NCBI RefSeq assembly: GCF_900167075.1
Contig: NZ_FUWH01000004.1
Coordinates: forward strand, 62,001 to 126,000
Reading direction: 5' to 3'
DNA: 64,000 nucleotides
From: Sediminibacterium ginsengisoli
GTDB lineage: Bacteria; Bacteroidota; Bacteroidia; Chitinophagales; Chitinophagaceae
In this document: positions 36,443 through 45,756 of the stretch, in pieces
How positions within the stretch are numbered: the stretch's first letter is position 1
How the letters are laid out: each line of letters starts with the position of its first letter
Position numbers and translations under genes: made by a program
Notes under the pieces: model-generated
Told to the model about the DNA's origin: nothing
Database searches by the model: none
The model's input: the letters and a program-made list of their open reading frames with translations, nothing else

Positions 36443-37859
36443 GACTGTTTGAATTAATCTGCTCTTTTAAAGTTTTTACCAATTTGAAAATATCGCCCTT
36501 GTTGATTGTGATCTCAAAAATGGTTACAGTCACCAGGAATAAAAAAGAAGACAATAATGCCCCGGTCAGAGAAGATGAAACTACAAGCTTAACAGACCAT
36601 GACATAATTGCAAGGATCGCGAATACCGGCAGAAATTTAAAATCCTTTACTATTGCCAGCAAACCGCCGTTTTCAGACTTAGTCAACCTGTGTAGAAACA
36701 GCATAAAAAGGAACTGACCGGTTATTAACCCGATAGCGGCACCTGTTGTGCCCAATAGCTGAACCATAACATATATAAACAATATGGTGAGAATGAAAGT
36801 GGCTATTCGTACATACATTCTTTGCTTGATTTTATTGACAGCTTCTGCAAGCATGTAGTACGGATAATTTACAAACACGATAGCGCTTGACACTGCAAGT
36901 AAAATAACAATGTGAACCGTATCCGTATACAAATCGCTGAAAAGTACCGTTACAATGTAAGAGGCATTAATAATTAACAGGCCAAAACACAGCATTGCCA
37001 GTTCCATCAAAAGCTTTCTGAGGCTACGGAACCTAGCTTCCAATCGTTGTTTATCATGTGATATTCTGTGAAACTCCGGCAACTCCACGATATGAAATGA
37101 TGAAGGAATGAGCTGCAGTAGCGATACTACTCGTTGACCGGCAGCATATATTCCCACAGAGAACGGCCCGAGGAGAAATTGGAGCATGAAAATATCAAGC
37201 CTTGCGAACGCAAAATCGAATGCTTGGGAAACGGAGAAGATGATTCCTTTCCTTACGTTCATTTTCAGAAATTTGAAATCGACCTTAAATTCTACTATTC
37301 TGCGCGTATCGATAATAAAGAGAACAAATACGATAAACTGAGAGAAAAAAAAGCCGGTCGATACAACACTGAGATCAATCATGTTCCTGTACAAAAACAG
37401 GTATCCTATGAAAAAAAGCGGTGTAATAAATAAGAGAACCCACGGTCTTATATGTATTCCTTTCACGCGGTAAAGAGAAAGAAAAAGAGGATTAGGGAAA
37501 ACGGCCAGCAATGATCCCGCAAGTACCAGCATGAATGGCCAACTATCATTTACCCGAAATGCGAAACAAGTAATTATGGCCACAACAAGCGCTACAGCTG
37601 TTAAAACGCTTCTTATGAAAACCGCATTACTAAAAAATACGGGTAATAAATTCATATCCCTGCTTGCCTCCATAATAAAGACATGTTCACCTCCCAGTCC
37701 TATAAAAAGGGGCAATAACGATGTTGCGGTAATCATATATATATACTTACCGTAGTTTTCAGCTCCAAGCAGCCGCGCAATATAAATAGTAATAGCAGCG
37801 GCTAACAATGCCTGAATTAACTGGAGTATTATTACAACTAAAGACTTACTACTGATCAA
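36414..37859 (-). CDS. Wzx-type polysaccharide flippase, system 2
   Basis: This is a 481-residue membrane protein with about twelve to fourteen helices. The N-terminus (SLVVIILQLIQALLAAAITI, then YIARLLGAENYGKYIYMI) matches Polysacc_synt/MATE-like O-antigen flippases. Later FIMEASRDMNLL and GIYAAGQRVVSLLQLIPSSF are typical of the family. It would flip the undecaprenyl-linked repeat unit of the minus-strand locus. It is clearly distinct from the flippase at 7122-8390, so each locus carries its own. The Wzy-like gene is 27 bases upstream. Confidence 0.88.
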   Translation of the reverse strand: MISSKSLVVIILQLIQALLAAAITIYIARLLGAENYGKYIYMITATSLLPLFIGLGGEHVFIMEASRDMNLLPVFFSNAVFIRSVLTAVALVVAIITCFAFRVNDSWPFMLVLAGSLLAVFPNPLFLSLYRVKGIHIRPWVLLFITPLFFIGYLFLYRNMIDLSVVSTGFFFSQFIVFVLFIIDTRRIVEFKVDFKFLKMNVRKGIIFSVSQAFDFAFARLDIFMLQFLLGPFSVGIYAAGQRVVSLLQLIPSSFHIVELPEFHRISHDKQRLEARFRSLRKLLMELAMLCFGLLIINASYIVTVLFSDLYTDTVHIVILLAVSSAIVFVNYPYYMLAEAVNKIKQRMYVRIATFILTILFIYVMVQLLGTTGAAIGLITGQFLFMLFLHRLTKSENGGLLAIVKDFKFLPVFAILAIMSWSVKLVVSSSLTGALLSSFLFLVTVTIFEITINKGDIFKLVKTLKEQINSNSHDEGISGTE

Positions 37860-37886
37860 AATACTAATGGATAAAAAAATATCAAT

Positions 37887-39371
37887 CTACGCTTCCCGCG
37901 TAGTTATTTTCTCTTTAAATACACGGGCCCATTCACGGGAGATCACAACGAATAATGCGCCGAAAAGCAGCCCTTTTCCTGTAAACCACATATAAGTGAT
38001 TACCATCGGGCAAAGCCCTATGATGGCAATAAATACAAAATTGTATCGCGAGTCGGCAAGGATCTGTTTTTTAAGCTTCCACAAACGGCGTATGGGTTTC
38101 AGATAACAAGATATATATATCCCTGTTCCTATGATTCCGAATTTAAACAGGAAATTGAACAGGAAATCATGAACACGGTAATATTTACCCATATTCAGTG
38201 CATCTTCATCAAATGCGGCTGTGGTAAGATTTGGCATAGGAAAATAGTTGTCGGTATACCAACTGCCATACCCCATTCCTGTAAGAAATGCTTTTCGTTC
38301 AAATAGCAGGTTCATTGAGTTATAAATAGATCCTGCTCGCACTATTTCAACATCTTCCAATGAAGAACCCGATGTCAGGTTTCCTATAAAACTCAGTCGG
38401 AACATTGCTGTTTCCCATACTTCCGGTGCCACTTTGATGATAATGGGAATCGTGATACAAAAAAGCAGAACGATGGATGTCAATACGATCATTGCATTTT
38501 TAAATCCGACTGCAAAAGCTATCACCAGAAGCCCCAGTACAAATGTTATTATCAACCACCTTGTCTGGTAGGCCAGAAGTACATACAATGTCAGGAGAAC
38601 AAGTACAATATTAACAATGATGTTTTTCCCTTTGATCAGGCCTGCTATTGCCCAAAAAGAGAATATCGTAATCAGTCCTTTTGCCGAATCCAGGCTAAGG
38701 CTGCTATAACTCACTTTTTCGATCCCTTCAGACCTCAAAAAGAAAAACTTGAATATATCAACTGAATAATTACCTGCTGCGAGCAATATAAACACTTGGC
38801 AGGATATTAAAAGCTCACTCGGATATCGCTTATAATAATTACCGAATATGATCAGTCCGATGCAAAAGAACATTGGGATTTTTGCATCGGCTACAAACCG
38901 CGAAAACGATTCCTGAAAAAAACCGAAGATGAATGATACTATTGTAGATACAATAAAAAAGAATACCAGGATAGATCTGTCAGATTTCGCTATCGGAAAA
39001 CTGAATAGCCGTATAGTAATCACCAGTAAACTGCCAAATACAAAAAAAGCAGGGGACAATATACTAAACGAAAACTGCCATGGGCTTGCTACTGAAACAA
39101 CTCCCAGTTCTTCTATTTCTTCGAACGTCTGCGTTAAATCAGGCATACAGATTATTAAAAGAAACAGTGGGTATATAAGAAGCCTGGGTGGCAGAAAGAA
39201 AACGGAGCAGATAATCGCCAGCGCTACCAATGAAGACGGATAATATAATGCCGGTATAGTGGATCTGGTCTGAAAGATCAGGCTTAAAAACAATCCTATC
39301 AGAAAAACATACAAATAGCTGTCTTTATTCAGGTTGGTCAACTTTGTTTTTATCGGCAATTCCAGCATCAT
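37887..39371 (-). CDS. Wzy-like O-antigen polymerase family membrane protein, system 2
   Basis: This 494-residue polytopic protein has about eleven or twelve hydrophobic segments and one larger periplasmic loop around SIYNSMNLLFERKAFLTGMG with YGSWYTDNYFPMPNL. The C-terminal part has a long membrane region (FKFGIIGTGIYISCYLKPIR). This organisation fits Wzy polymerases, which diverge strongly in sequence; the call rests on topology and position between a flippase and glycosyltransferases. The ATG at 39369-39371 shares one base with the stop of the preceding gene; a TTG one codon upstream is less likely. Confidence 0.8.
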   Translation of the reverse strand: MMLELPIKTKLTNLNKDSYLYVFLIGLFLSLIFQTRSTIPALYYPSSLVALAIICSVFFLPPRLLIYPLFLLIICMPDLTQTFEEIEELGVVSVASPWQFSFSILSPAFFVFGSLLVITIRLFSFPIAKSDRSILVFFFIVSTIVSFIFGFFQESFSRFVADAKIPMFFCIGLIIFGNYYKRYPSELLISCQVFILLAAGNYSVDIFKFFFLRSEGIEKVSYSSLSLDSAKGLITIFSFWAIAGLIKGKNIIVNIVLVLLTLYVLLAYQTRWLIITFVLGLLVIAFAVGFKNAMIVLTSIVLLFCITIPIIIKVAPEVWETAMFRLSFIGNLTSGSSLEDVEIVRAGSIYNSMNLLFERKAFLTGMGYGSWYTDNYFPMPNLTTAAFDEDALNMGKYYRVHDFLFNFLFKFGIIGTGIYISCYLKPIRRLWKLKKQILADSRYNFVFIAIIGLCPMVITYMWFTGKGLLFGALFVVISREWARVFKEKITTREA

Positions 39372-40510
39372 CAAGATCTATTCTCTGACTTTATCTTCTC
39401 AATAAAAGATTCTATTATGATATCTGCCTTATGCTCCGCATGGCATTTATTCATATTCTCAATAAACTGCCGATACTTCTCTCCGGATATCTCGTTAAAG
39501 AAAGTGTTCCCCCAATCATTCTTTTTATAATCCAGCAAATAGCCAAGTTCGCCATATGCCTTAAAGAATTCAATTACCGGTTCTATTCTATCCGAAATAA
39601 CGGGCACATTATAATTGACACAATCGCAGAATATGCCACTTAATTTCCCTTCATAATAAGAGTTGTGCGGTAAAAACACGTATGTTGACTGAAGGATAGC
39701 ATTTGCATATTCCTCATTTGTCATATAATCGTAGTGGAAATTGAGTGATGCTTCAGGAGGGGTATTGTTTCTTATCATTTCTTCATCTTTTCTGTCAAGA
39801 TTATAGAAATGATACTTAAATTGACGGTTTGCATCAGCTTTGATGAGGTTGCAAAAATCGAGCAATGGCTTGGATACCATTGAAGGGCCAAAATAGGTTA
39901 TTGTATTATCCTGATGCGTATTACTGGCCAGCAGCCTGGGAGCCCCCAATAAATGGTATTTTACTTTCTTCAGCTTGTTTTTATCTACCTTATCTCCAAG
40001 TTTACTGATCAGAAGCTTATATTCAAAATCGGAGTGATAAAAGACAAAGTCACATTTTTTGAATATCGTTCTGAGTAGATAAGGAAGCAACCTGGGGCTA
40101 TTTTCAAACCGTTCAGGTGATACATTATTTGTCAGGATAAGAACCGTAGTATTATTCCAATTCCGGATCCTCCACAAGTAGGATAATATGCCGATTTCGT
40201 CAAATCCCTGGAAAATAATTGTTTTCCCTGTTATTTTTTTACTACTGAACAACCGCCCTAAAAGATGCAGCCGGTAGTATATTTTCCTGAAAAAAGGAAA
40301 ATCTCTGAATCCGATGAACTGTTTTTTATGCGATGGGTATTTCTTTGCGAGTAGATCGCAGGACGTTACAGAAGTAAAAACACTAAGCTCGGGGTCGTAT
40401 TTTATAAGACTGCTAAACCAGAAGTCGTCATCTAAAAGCAAATGTCCCTTTTCTTCTGTAAGGGAGCTAAAAATAACAAAAGGTTTCACCATTTCATTCT
40501 GTCTACTCAT
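39371..40510 (-). CDS. Probable glycosyltransferase of unassigned family (GT-B-like)
   Basis: This 379-residue protein is not clearly placed in a named family. It has a plausible two-domain GT-B layout: an N-terminal half with IIFQGFDEIGILSYLW and VLILTNNVSPERFE, and a C-terminal half that begins NTITYFGPSMVSKPLLDFCN. It ends with STYVFLPHNSYYEGKLSGIF followed by CDCVNYNVPVISDRIEP, which resembles the nucleotide-sugar-binding loop of GT4-like enzymes. Position between the GNAT gene and the polymerase, with 1-base overlaps on both sides, supports a role in repeat-unit assembly. Confidence 0.7.
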   Translation of the reverse strand: MSRQNEMVKPFVIFSSLTEEKGHLLLDDDFWFSSLIKYDPELSVFTSVTSCDLLAKKYPSHKKQFIGFRDFPFFRKIYYRLHLLGRLFSSKKITGKTIIFQGFDEIGILSYLWRIRNWNNTTVLILTNNVSPERFENSPRLLPYLLRTIFKKCDFVFYHSDFEYKLLISKLGDKVDKNKLKKVKYHLLGAPRLLASNTHQDNTITYFGPSMVSKPLLDFCNLIKADANRQFKYHFYNLDRKDEEMIRNNTPPEASLNFHYDYMTNEEYANAILQSTYVFLPHNSYYEGKLSGIFCDCVNYNVPVISDRIEPVIEFFKAYGELGYLLDYKKNDWGNTFFNEISGEKYRQFIENMNKCHAEHKADIIIESFIEKIKSENRS

Positions 40511-40938
40511 TATGACGCCACGCTATATTTCATAATGAAATATTCACCTCCGCCTGAGACAATTTCAAAATTGAATTTTTTATACAATGTTACTGCCCTT
40601 TGGTTTTGGCTATCTACCTTCAGAGTTATTTCAGGGATATTCAGCTCGCCTGCTTTGTTCAGCAGGTCATTCATGATAATATTACCCACGCCTTTACCTG
40701 TAGCAGCTTCACTTACACAAATGCCCAGCCATATAATATCTTCAGCCGGATCCAAATGGCCATATCCAATCGGAGAACCCTTTTCGTCTATTACGAGGAT
40801 TGTATAAATATGGGTATCGATTACATCGAAACTTCTGGTGCTGAAATACCTGAACGTTTCGCGGGAACTGCCCATCTTTTCGGTAAATGATTCCAACAGA
40901 GATTTCGCGTCAGGATTATTTTGCAATACAATAATCAT
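40510..40938 (-). CDS. GNAT-family N-acetyltransferase
   Basis: The 142-residue protein shows the GNAT fold: a central VSEAATGKGVGNIIMNDLL (the acetyl-CoA pyrophosphate loop, here G-K-G-V-G) and NIPEITLKVDSQNQRAVTLY followed by KKFNFEIV, the classic C-terminal motif. The stop shares a base with the next gene and the start overlaps the aminotransferase stop by four bases. A role in acetylating the amino group made by that aminotransferase is likely, in the manner of WecD or FdtC. The substrate is inferred only. Confidence 0.9.
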   Translation of the reverse strand: MIIVLQNNPDAKSLLESFTEKMGSSRETFRYFSTRSFDVIDTHIYTILVIDEKGSPIGYGHLDPAEDIIWLGICVSEAATGKGVGNIIMNDLLNKAGELNIPEITLKVDSQNQRAVTLYKKFNFEIVSGGGEYFIMKYSVAS

Positions 40939-42047
40939 TCTGAAACAATTTTTACTAATGCCTCTGAAACGAAATCAATTTCACCGTCTGTCATTTTGGG
41001 GTATGATGGTAAAACGATGATGTTGGATGCGATACGATTGGCAACTTCAAAGTTTACCTCAGACTGCCCTTCGTAAATCGGCAATTGCCACGCCGTATAA
41101 AACCCAGGTCTGCACTCAATTCCTTTTTTTGATAAAGCCGTAAGTATTTCATCTCTTGTTTTCCCGTTTTTTTCTACGTCAATCCATACAGCAATCGCCC
41201 ACACAATCGGATTGCACATTTCCGGTATCTGTTGAAACTTCAGCATTGAATTATCTTGAAGATTGATCTTATACCGATCCCAAATTCGTTGCTTTGCTTC
41301 AATTATTTCATCAGCGTGTTCCAGTTGCCCGAAACCAATTGCGGCCAAGATATTGGATAACCTGAAATTGTGCCCGAAATATTCGTGCCAGTAATGCTTT
41401 TTTTTGCGGCGCAAACCATGGCTGCGTATCAATTTTAATTTATCTGTCAGTTCTTCGTTTCTGCAGCAGACCATTCCGCCTTCCCCTGTTGCAATTGTTT
41501 TTGTAGCATGGAAGCTAAATGTGCTAATGTCTCCAAACTGGCCGCAGTATTTATTATCGTACTTTGAGAAAATAGACTCTGCGCAATCCTCTACAAGCAC
41601 AATATTATTATCGGCTGCTATTTGTTTGATCCGGAGCATATCTGCAATTATTCCATAATTATGGATAATCACAATTGCCTTGGTTTTCTTTGTTACGCTC
41701 TTCTGAATTAAATTACTGTCGAGGCACCAGTTGTTTTCATCGATATCAACAAATACCGGCGTTGCTTCCATCAGTTTCAAAACATTTGCTGCTGCCAGAA
41801 ATCCGAATGAAGGAACTATCACTTCATCACCTGGCTGAATTCCAATTGTCAGAAATGCAAGATGCAACGCAGCGGTGCCGTTCGCTACCACAAAAGCATT
41901 GGGCAACTTCATTTTTTCGCACAAAGCATTCTCGAATTTTTCGATATACGTCCCCCCGGATATCCAGGTTGAATCCAATGCCTCGTTTACGTATTGCTTT
42001 TCGTTTCCCCAGAAAGAAAAATTATACCAGTTTATTTTATTACTCAT
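40935..42047 (-). CDS. DegT/DnrJ/EryC1 family sugar aminotransferase, second copy
   Basis: This 370-residue PLP enzyme starts MSNKINWYNFSFWGNEKQYV. It has SGGTYIEKFENALCEKMKLP, NGTAALHLAFLTIG, EDCAESIFSKYD and the lysine-containing FHATKTIATGEGGMV. It transaminates a keto sugar nucleotide. I prefer this ATG because the longer frame opening at 42251 would run back through the methyltransferase gene. With the GNAT partner it probably makes an N-acetylated amino sugar distinct from the bacillosamine made by the PglE-like copy. The upstream dehydrogenase and methyltransferase suggest the substrate could be a C-methylated or uronic sugar. Confidence 0.9.
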   Translation of the reverse strand: MSNKINWYNFSFWGNEKQYVNEALDSTWISGGTYIEKFENALCEKMKLPNAFVVANGTAALHLAFLTIGIQPGDEVIVPSFGFLAAANVLKLMEATPVFVDIDENNWCLDSNLIQKSVTKKTKAIVIIHNYGIIADMLRIKQIAADNNIVLVEDCAESIFSKYDNKYCGQFGDISTFSFHATKTIATGEGGMVCCRNEELTDKLKLIRSHGLRRKKKHYWHEYFGHNFRLSNILAAIGFGQLEHADEIIEAKQRIWDRYKINLQDNSMLKFQQIPEMCNPIVWAIAVWIDVEKNGKTRDEILTALSKKGIECRPGFYTAWQLPIYEGQSEVNFEVANRIASNIIVLPSYPKMTDGEIDFVSEALVKIVSE

Positions 42048-42070
42048 TTTTTTATAATTAAGGTATAACT

Positions 42071-43300
42071 CTAAATAATTTCGATCTCCGGCAGAGGGAA
42101 GATTAATTTTCCTCCATTCTCTAAAAAGTCCTTTTCCCTGACTAAGATATTCTCCCGGAAGTGCCATGGCAATACAAGGAAGTAATCCGGCTTCATTGCC
42201 TTTGCTTCGTCTTCTGAAATAATTGGTATATGCGTACCTGGCGTATAACAATTAAATTTCTCGTAGTTTACTTCTGCGATATAAGGTATTTGTTTAGCTG
42301 TGAAACCGCAGTATTGTAAGAGTACATTTCCTTTAGTGCTTGCACCGTAACCAAAAACACGTTTACCATCCGCTACCAGGGCATCGATAAGCTCAACAAG
42401 GTTTTGCCTGTGTTTTACAGCGCGTTCCTGGAATTCGAGATAAGGCTTAATTGTGTCCAGCTCCAGTTGATCTTCCTGTTTCAGGAGCCAGTTAATCACA
42501 GGCAGATTTGATTTGAAAGGTGCGTCCATTTTACATGCGGTTACCGCAAAGCTTCCGCCGTTAATTCCGTTCAGCTGAACGTCGACGATGCGTAATCCTG
42601 ACTGTTTCAGCATCCTTTCAACTACACGTAAAGAATAATATTCGATATGCTCATGGCAAACTGTATCGTAACTGTTGGTACGCAGCATACTTGGCATATA
42701 ACTCTGTTCGAAATGCCAAACACCTTCGTCATGCAGGCAGCTTGCAATATCCCTCACAAAATCCAATGGCCTTTCCAGATCGTAAAACATTGCGATCGAG
42801 GTAATGATCTTGGCTTTATCATCAGGGAAAAGTTCATTGAACTTTCCTGCTGTGAAAAAGTCGGGGATCAATGTAATGTCCTCAGTATAATATTGTTTAA
42901 ATTTTTTCCCGGTCGGATCAATTCCTACTTTGCGAAAATGCCCTGAATAGGCTTTTAATGAAGTGGCATCATTACTACCGATATCTATCACTAAATCAGA
43001 ATCACCTGGAGAAACCAACTTTTCAAGTGTTCTGATTTTATGCTGCAGATGCTTTACCATAGAAGCATTTAAACCGGAACGATACCCGTAGTTATCACCA
43101 TACATTTCCTCCGCCTGAAATGATTGTTTCATTTGCAGCAATCCGCTGTCAGGGCACCATACCAGGTCAACCGGTCCTTTAGATACTTCCTGATCAACAC
43201 TTTTTGGGAAAACGCCGGTTAAATATTGCTCTCCTAATGAGAGTACCGTGACAAGGTTAGAACTTTCGGAAATTCTGCATTTTGTGATTTCAGTATACAT
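42071..43300 (-). CDS. Sugar C-methyltransferase-like class I SAM methyltransferase
   Basis: This 409-residue protein has three parts. An N-terminal region resembles the zinc-binding Methyltransf_13 domain (VLSLGEQYLTGVFPKSVDQE). A SAM-binding core holds LVIDIGSNDATSLKAY, EQSYMPSMLRTNSYDTVCHE and HIEYYSLRVVERMLKQ. A C-terminal Methyltransf_14-type domain holds KRVFGYGASTKGNVLLQYCG. This layout is that of NDP-sugar 3-C-methyltransferases such as TylC3. The usual N-terminal CxxC motif is reduced here (TKCRISES), so zinc binding may be altered. It probably C-methylates a 4-keto sugar nucleotide in this locus. Confidence 0.85.
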   Translation of the reverse strand: MYTEITKCRISESSNLVTVLSLGEQYLTGVFPKSVDQEVSKGPVDLVWCPDSGLLQMKQSFQAEEMYGDNYGYRSGLNASMVKHLQHKIRTLEKLVSPGDSDLVIDIGSNDATSLKAYSGHFRKVGIDPTGKKFKQYYTEDITLIPDFFTAGKFNELFPDDKAKIITSIAMFYDLERPLDFVRDIASCLHDEGVWHFEQSYMPSMLRTNSYDTVCHEHIEYYSLRVVERMLKQSGLRIVDVQLNGINGGSFAVTACKMDAPFKSNLPVINWLLKQEDQLELDTIKPYLEFQERAVKHRQNLVELIDALVADGKRVFGYGASTKGNVLLQYCGFTAKQIPYIAEVNYEKFNCYTPGTHIPIISEDEAKAMKPDYFLVLPWHFRENILVREKDFLENGGKLIFPLPEIEII

Positions 43301-43320
43301 TGATTGCTTAATTTTTGAAT

Positions 43321-44604
43321 TTATAATCTGGCATTAACAATACTCCTTTCTAAAAAGGATTTTATATCATAAATAACCGCATTTTTATCTTTTTTGATCT
43401 TTTCGAAATTCAATTGTAGGAACTCATTATGAGAGACGGCCAGAATGATCGCATCATATGTTCCCAACGTACTGCACATACGAATGTTATATTCTTCATG
43501 TACTTCATTTTTGTCGGCATGCGGATCATATACGTCCACATCCAGACCAAACTGTAGAAGTTCGTTGTAGATATCTACAACTTTAGAATTGCGGATATCC
43601 GGACAGTCTTCCTTAAAAGTAACGCCCAATACCAAGGCTTTCGCGCCTTTGATAACAACGCCATTTTCAATCAACAGTTTTACTACTTTATTGGCAATGA
43701 ACATTCCCATGTTGTTATTGACGCGCCTTCCGCTGAGGATAACCTGGGGGTGGTACCCAACCGATTCAGCTTTATGCGCCAGGTAATATGGATCCACACC
43801 AATGCAATGCCCCCCTACCAACCCCGGCTTGAATTTTAAAAAGTTCCATTTTGTTGCAGCCGCTTCAATTACATCCATTGTATCAATTCCGATCCTGTCG
43901 AAAATGAGCGAGAGTTCATTCACAAAAGATATATTAAGGTCGCGCTGTGCATTCTCAATAGCCTTTGATGCTTCCGCTACTTTGAGGCTGGGCGCTTTAT
44001 GGGTACCCGCAGTAATGATGCTTTTATATAAATCGTCAACAATATCAGCAGTTTCCGCAGTTGATCCGGATGTAACTTTTCTAATCTTGGTTAACGTATT
44101 GATTTTATCACCCGGATTAATCCTTTCCGGTGAATAACCGCAGAAAAAGTCCTTATTGAAGGTCAGCTTTGATTCTTTCTCGAGAACAGGAACACAATCT
44201 TCTTCTGTACAGCCAGGATAAACAGTTGATTCATAAATAACAATATCTCCTTTTTTCAAAACCTTTCCGATCATTGCCGATGCTTTTAAGATCGGAGTCA
44301 GGTCAGGGGCATTAAATTTATCGATAGGCGTAGGGACTGTTACAATATAAATATCAGAATCAGCTATATCGTTCAGTTCACAGGAAAACTGCAACCCCGT
44401 GGATTGATCATTTTTCTTAAGAACAGCCTGCAGATCATTCAGGTCGGCTTCATTCGTTTTATCTACACCATTACTGAGTTCGCCGACCCTTGATTTATTA
44501 ATGTCAAAACCAATAACTGCGTACTTTTTAGCGAATTCTATGGCCAAGGGTAACCCAACATATCCTAGTCCGATTACTGCTATTTTTCTTTGTGTGCTCT
44601 TCAT
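43321..44604 (-). CDS. Nucleotide-sugar dehydrogenase (TviB/WbpO-type, UDP-HexNAc to uronic acid)
   Basis: This 427-residue UDP-glucose/GDP-mannose dehydrogenase family enzyme opens with the NAD motif IAVIGLGYVGLPLAIEFAKK. It has AVIGFDINKSRVGELSNGVD, typical of the TviB/WbpO branch, then TVPTPIDKFNAPDLTPIL, YESTVYPGCTEEDC with the family Cys, FCGYSPERINPGDKI and VGGHCIGVDPYYLAHKAE with the catalytic Cys. The likely reaction is two-step oxidation of C6 of UDP-GlcNAc or UDP-GalNAc to a uronic acid. It lies 37 bases downstream of wzz and 20 bases upstream of the methyltransferase gene. Confidence 0.94.
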   Translation of the reverse strand: MKSTQRKIAVIGLGYVGLPLAIEFAKKYAVIGFDINKSRVGELSNGVDKTNEADLNDLQAVLKKNDQSTGLQFSCELNDIADSDIYIVTVPTPIDKFNAPDLTPILKASAMIGKVLKKGDIVIYESTVYPGCTEEDCVPVLEKESKLTFNKDFFCGYSPERINPGDKINTLTKIRKVTSGSTAETADIVDDLYKSIITAGTHKAPSLKVAEASKAIENAQRDLNISFVNELSLIFDRIGIDTMDVIEAAATKWNFLKFKPGLVGGHCIGVDPYYLAHKAESVGYHPQVILSGRRVNNNMGMFIANKVVKLLIENGVVIKGAKALVLGVTFKEDCPDIRNSKVVDIYNELLQFGLDVDVYDPHADKNEVHEEYNIRMCSTLGTYDAIILAVSHNEFLQLNFEKIKKDKNAVIYDIKSFLERSIVNARL

Positions 44605-44641
44605 CAGATTCGATTATAAAATTTTGTTTGCGAAGGATTTT

Positions 44642-45715
44642 TTATGATATTTTTTTAAATGCCAGAATCAGGAATATAAATGCGATCGCTACAATCATTC
44701 CAAGAAAAGCGCCGCCTGCCAGCAGGCGTAATGTCCCGTCTTCCGTTCTTTTTAAAGGCAGAATAGGCGTATCGATCGTCTGAATTAACGGCGTTTCTCT
44801 TCTGAGCGTAACCTTAGCCAATTCAAAGTTCTTAACCAGTTCCGTTAGTATAGCTGTGTTGGCCTGCACATCTATCTGTTTTTTTGAAGATGGGACCCGC
44901 TGAATATTAAATGCCGGGTTAAGATTATATGTTCTGTCATTCGCAACCGCCGCTCCGGAAAGACTGCTATTCAATTCCTGTCGTACCGAATCCACCTGAT
45001 TTTGCAGTACCTGGAAATTTATCTGGGCTTTTTTACTCTTTGTGTCTATATAATATTGAGACACTTCATTTACCAGTTGTTCAACAAATCGCTTTGCAAA
45101 CATTTCATCTTCACTGACCATGTCAACCGAATAGATGGTTGATTTTTTATCTTTTTGCGACGCAACGATATTTTTTTCAGCTAAAGTAGCATATACCTCT
45201 CCCAAGATACTGTCTTGCTGAATTGTAAACGATTTTCTATCCGCATTTACAGGAAAGCTAACAGAAGCTAATGCAAGATTTTTGCCTGCCCACTTTTTTC
45301 TTAGCCCTTTGAATTCCAAGTACCTGTCGATCATGGATATATCTTTCCCTCTTGTAACAATAGGGCTCAGCAGCACTCTTTCTATCATTGATCGCGACTT
45401 CATAAGAAGTATCAGGTTGGAACCACTGAATGCGCTTCCCCCACCGCCACCCAAGTCAAGACCGAACTGGCTTGCAAGTCCAAGTGCTCCCGAAAGACCT
45501 CCGGAGCTCTTTTCATCTTCAAGCACGAAGCTCAAGGATGCAGTATACTTCACTTTTTGAAACAACCCGTATGTAAAGCCGATAGCAGCGCCGATAATGG
45601 CTGCTGCCAGGAGTATAACCCATTTTGTCCTCAGATGATTGATCCAGCCTTTTAAAGCTAAAATTTGGGTCTTGATGGAGACACTGTTTTCATTATTTTC
45701 GCGAACATCTTGCAT
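44642..45715 (-). CDS. Wzz-like chain-length determinant protein, system 2
   Basis: This 357-residue protein has N-terminal (KWVILLAAAIIGAAIGFTYG) and C-terminal (LLAGGAFLGMIVAIAFIFLI) membrane helices and a periplasmic coiled coil between, the Wzz/PCP topology. The segment FGLDLGGGGGSAFSGSNLIL, then LMKSRSMIERVLLSP, is closely parallel to the (+) paralogue at 20508-21602. No tyrosine kinase domain follows. It probably controls polymer length of the second glycan with the Wzy-like protein at 37887-39371. It lies 41 bases downstream of its SLBB partner. Confidence 0.92.
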   Translation of the reverse strand: MQDVRENNENSVSIKTQILALKGWINHLRTKWVILLAAAIIGAAIGFTYGLFQKVKYTASLSFVLEDEKSSGGLSGALGLASQFGLDLGGGGGSAFSGSNLILLMKSRSMIERVLLSPIVTRGKDISMIDRYLEFKGLRKKWAGKNLALASVSFPVNADRKSFTIQQDSILGEVYATLAEKNIVASQKDKKSTIYSVDMVSEDEMFAKRFVEQLVNEVSQYYIDTKSKKAQINFQVLQNQVDSVRQELNSSLSGAAVANDRTYNLNPAFNIQRVPSSKKQIDVQANTAILTELVKNFELAKVTLRRETPLIQTIDTPILPLKRTEDGTLRLLAGGAFLGMIVAIAFIFLILAFKKIS

Positions 45716-45756
45716 TGATCACCTGCATTTTTATAACATTAACTGATGGAGATATA

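Noticed and set aside
40935..42251. 438-residue version of the second aminotransferase
   Set aside because: The extra 68 residues overlap the end of the methyltransferase gene; the family N-terminus begins at the ATG at 42045-42047.
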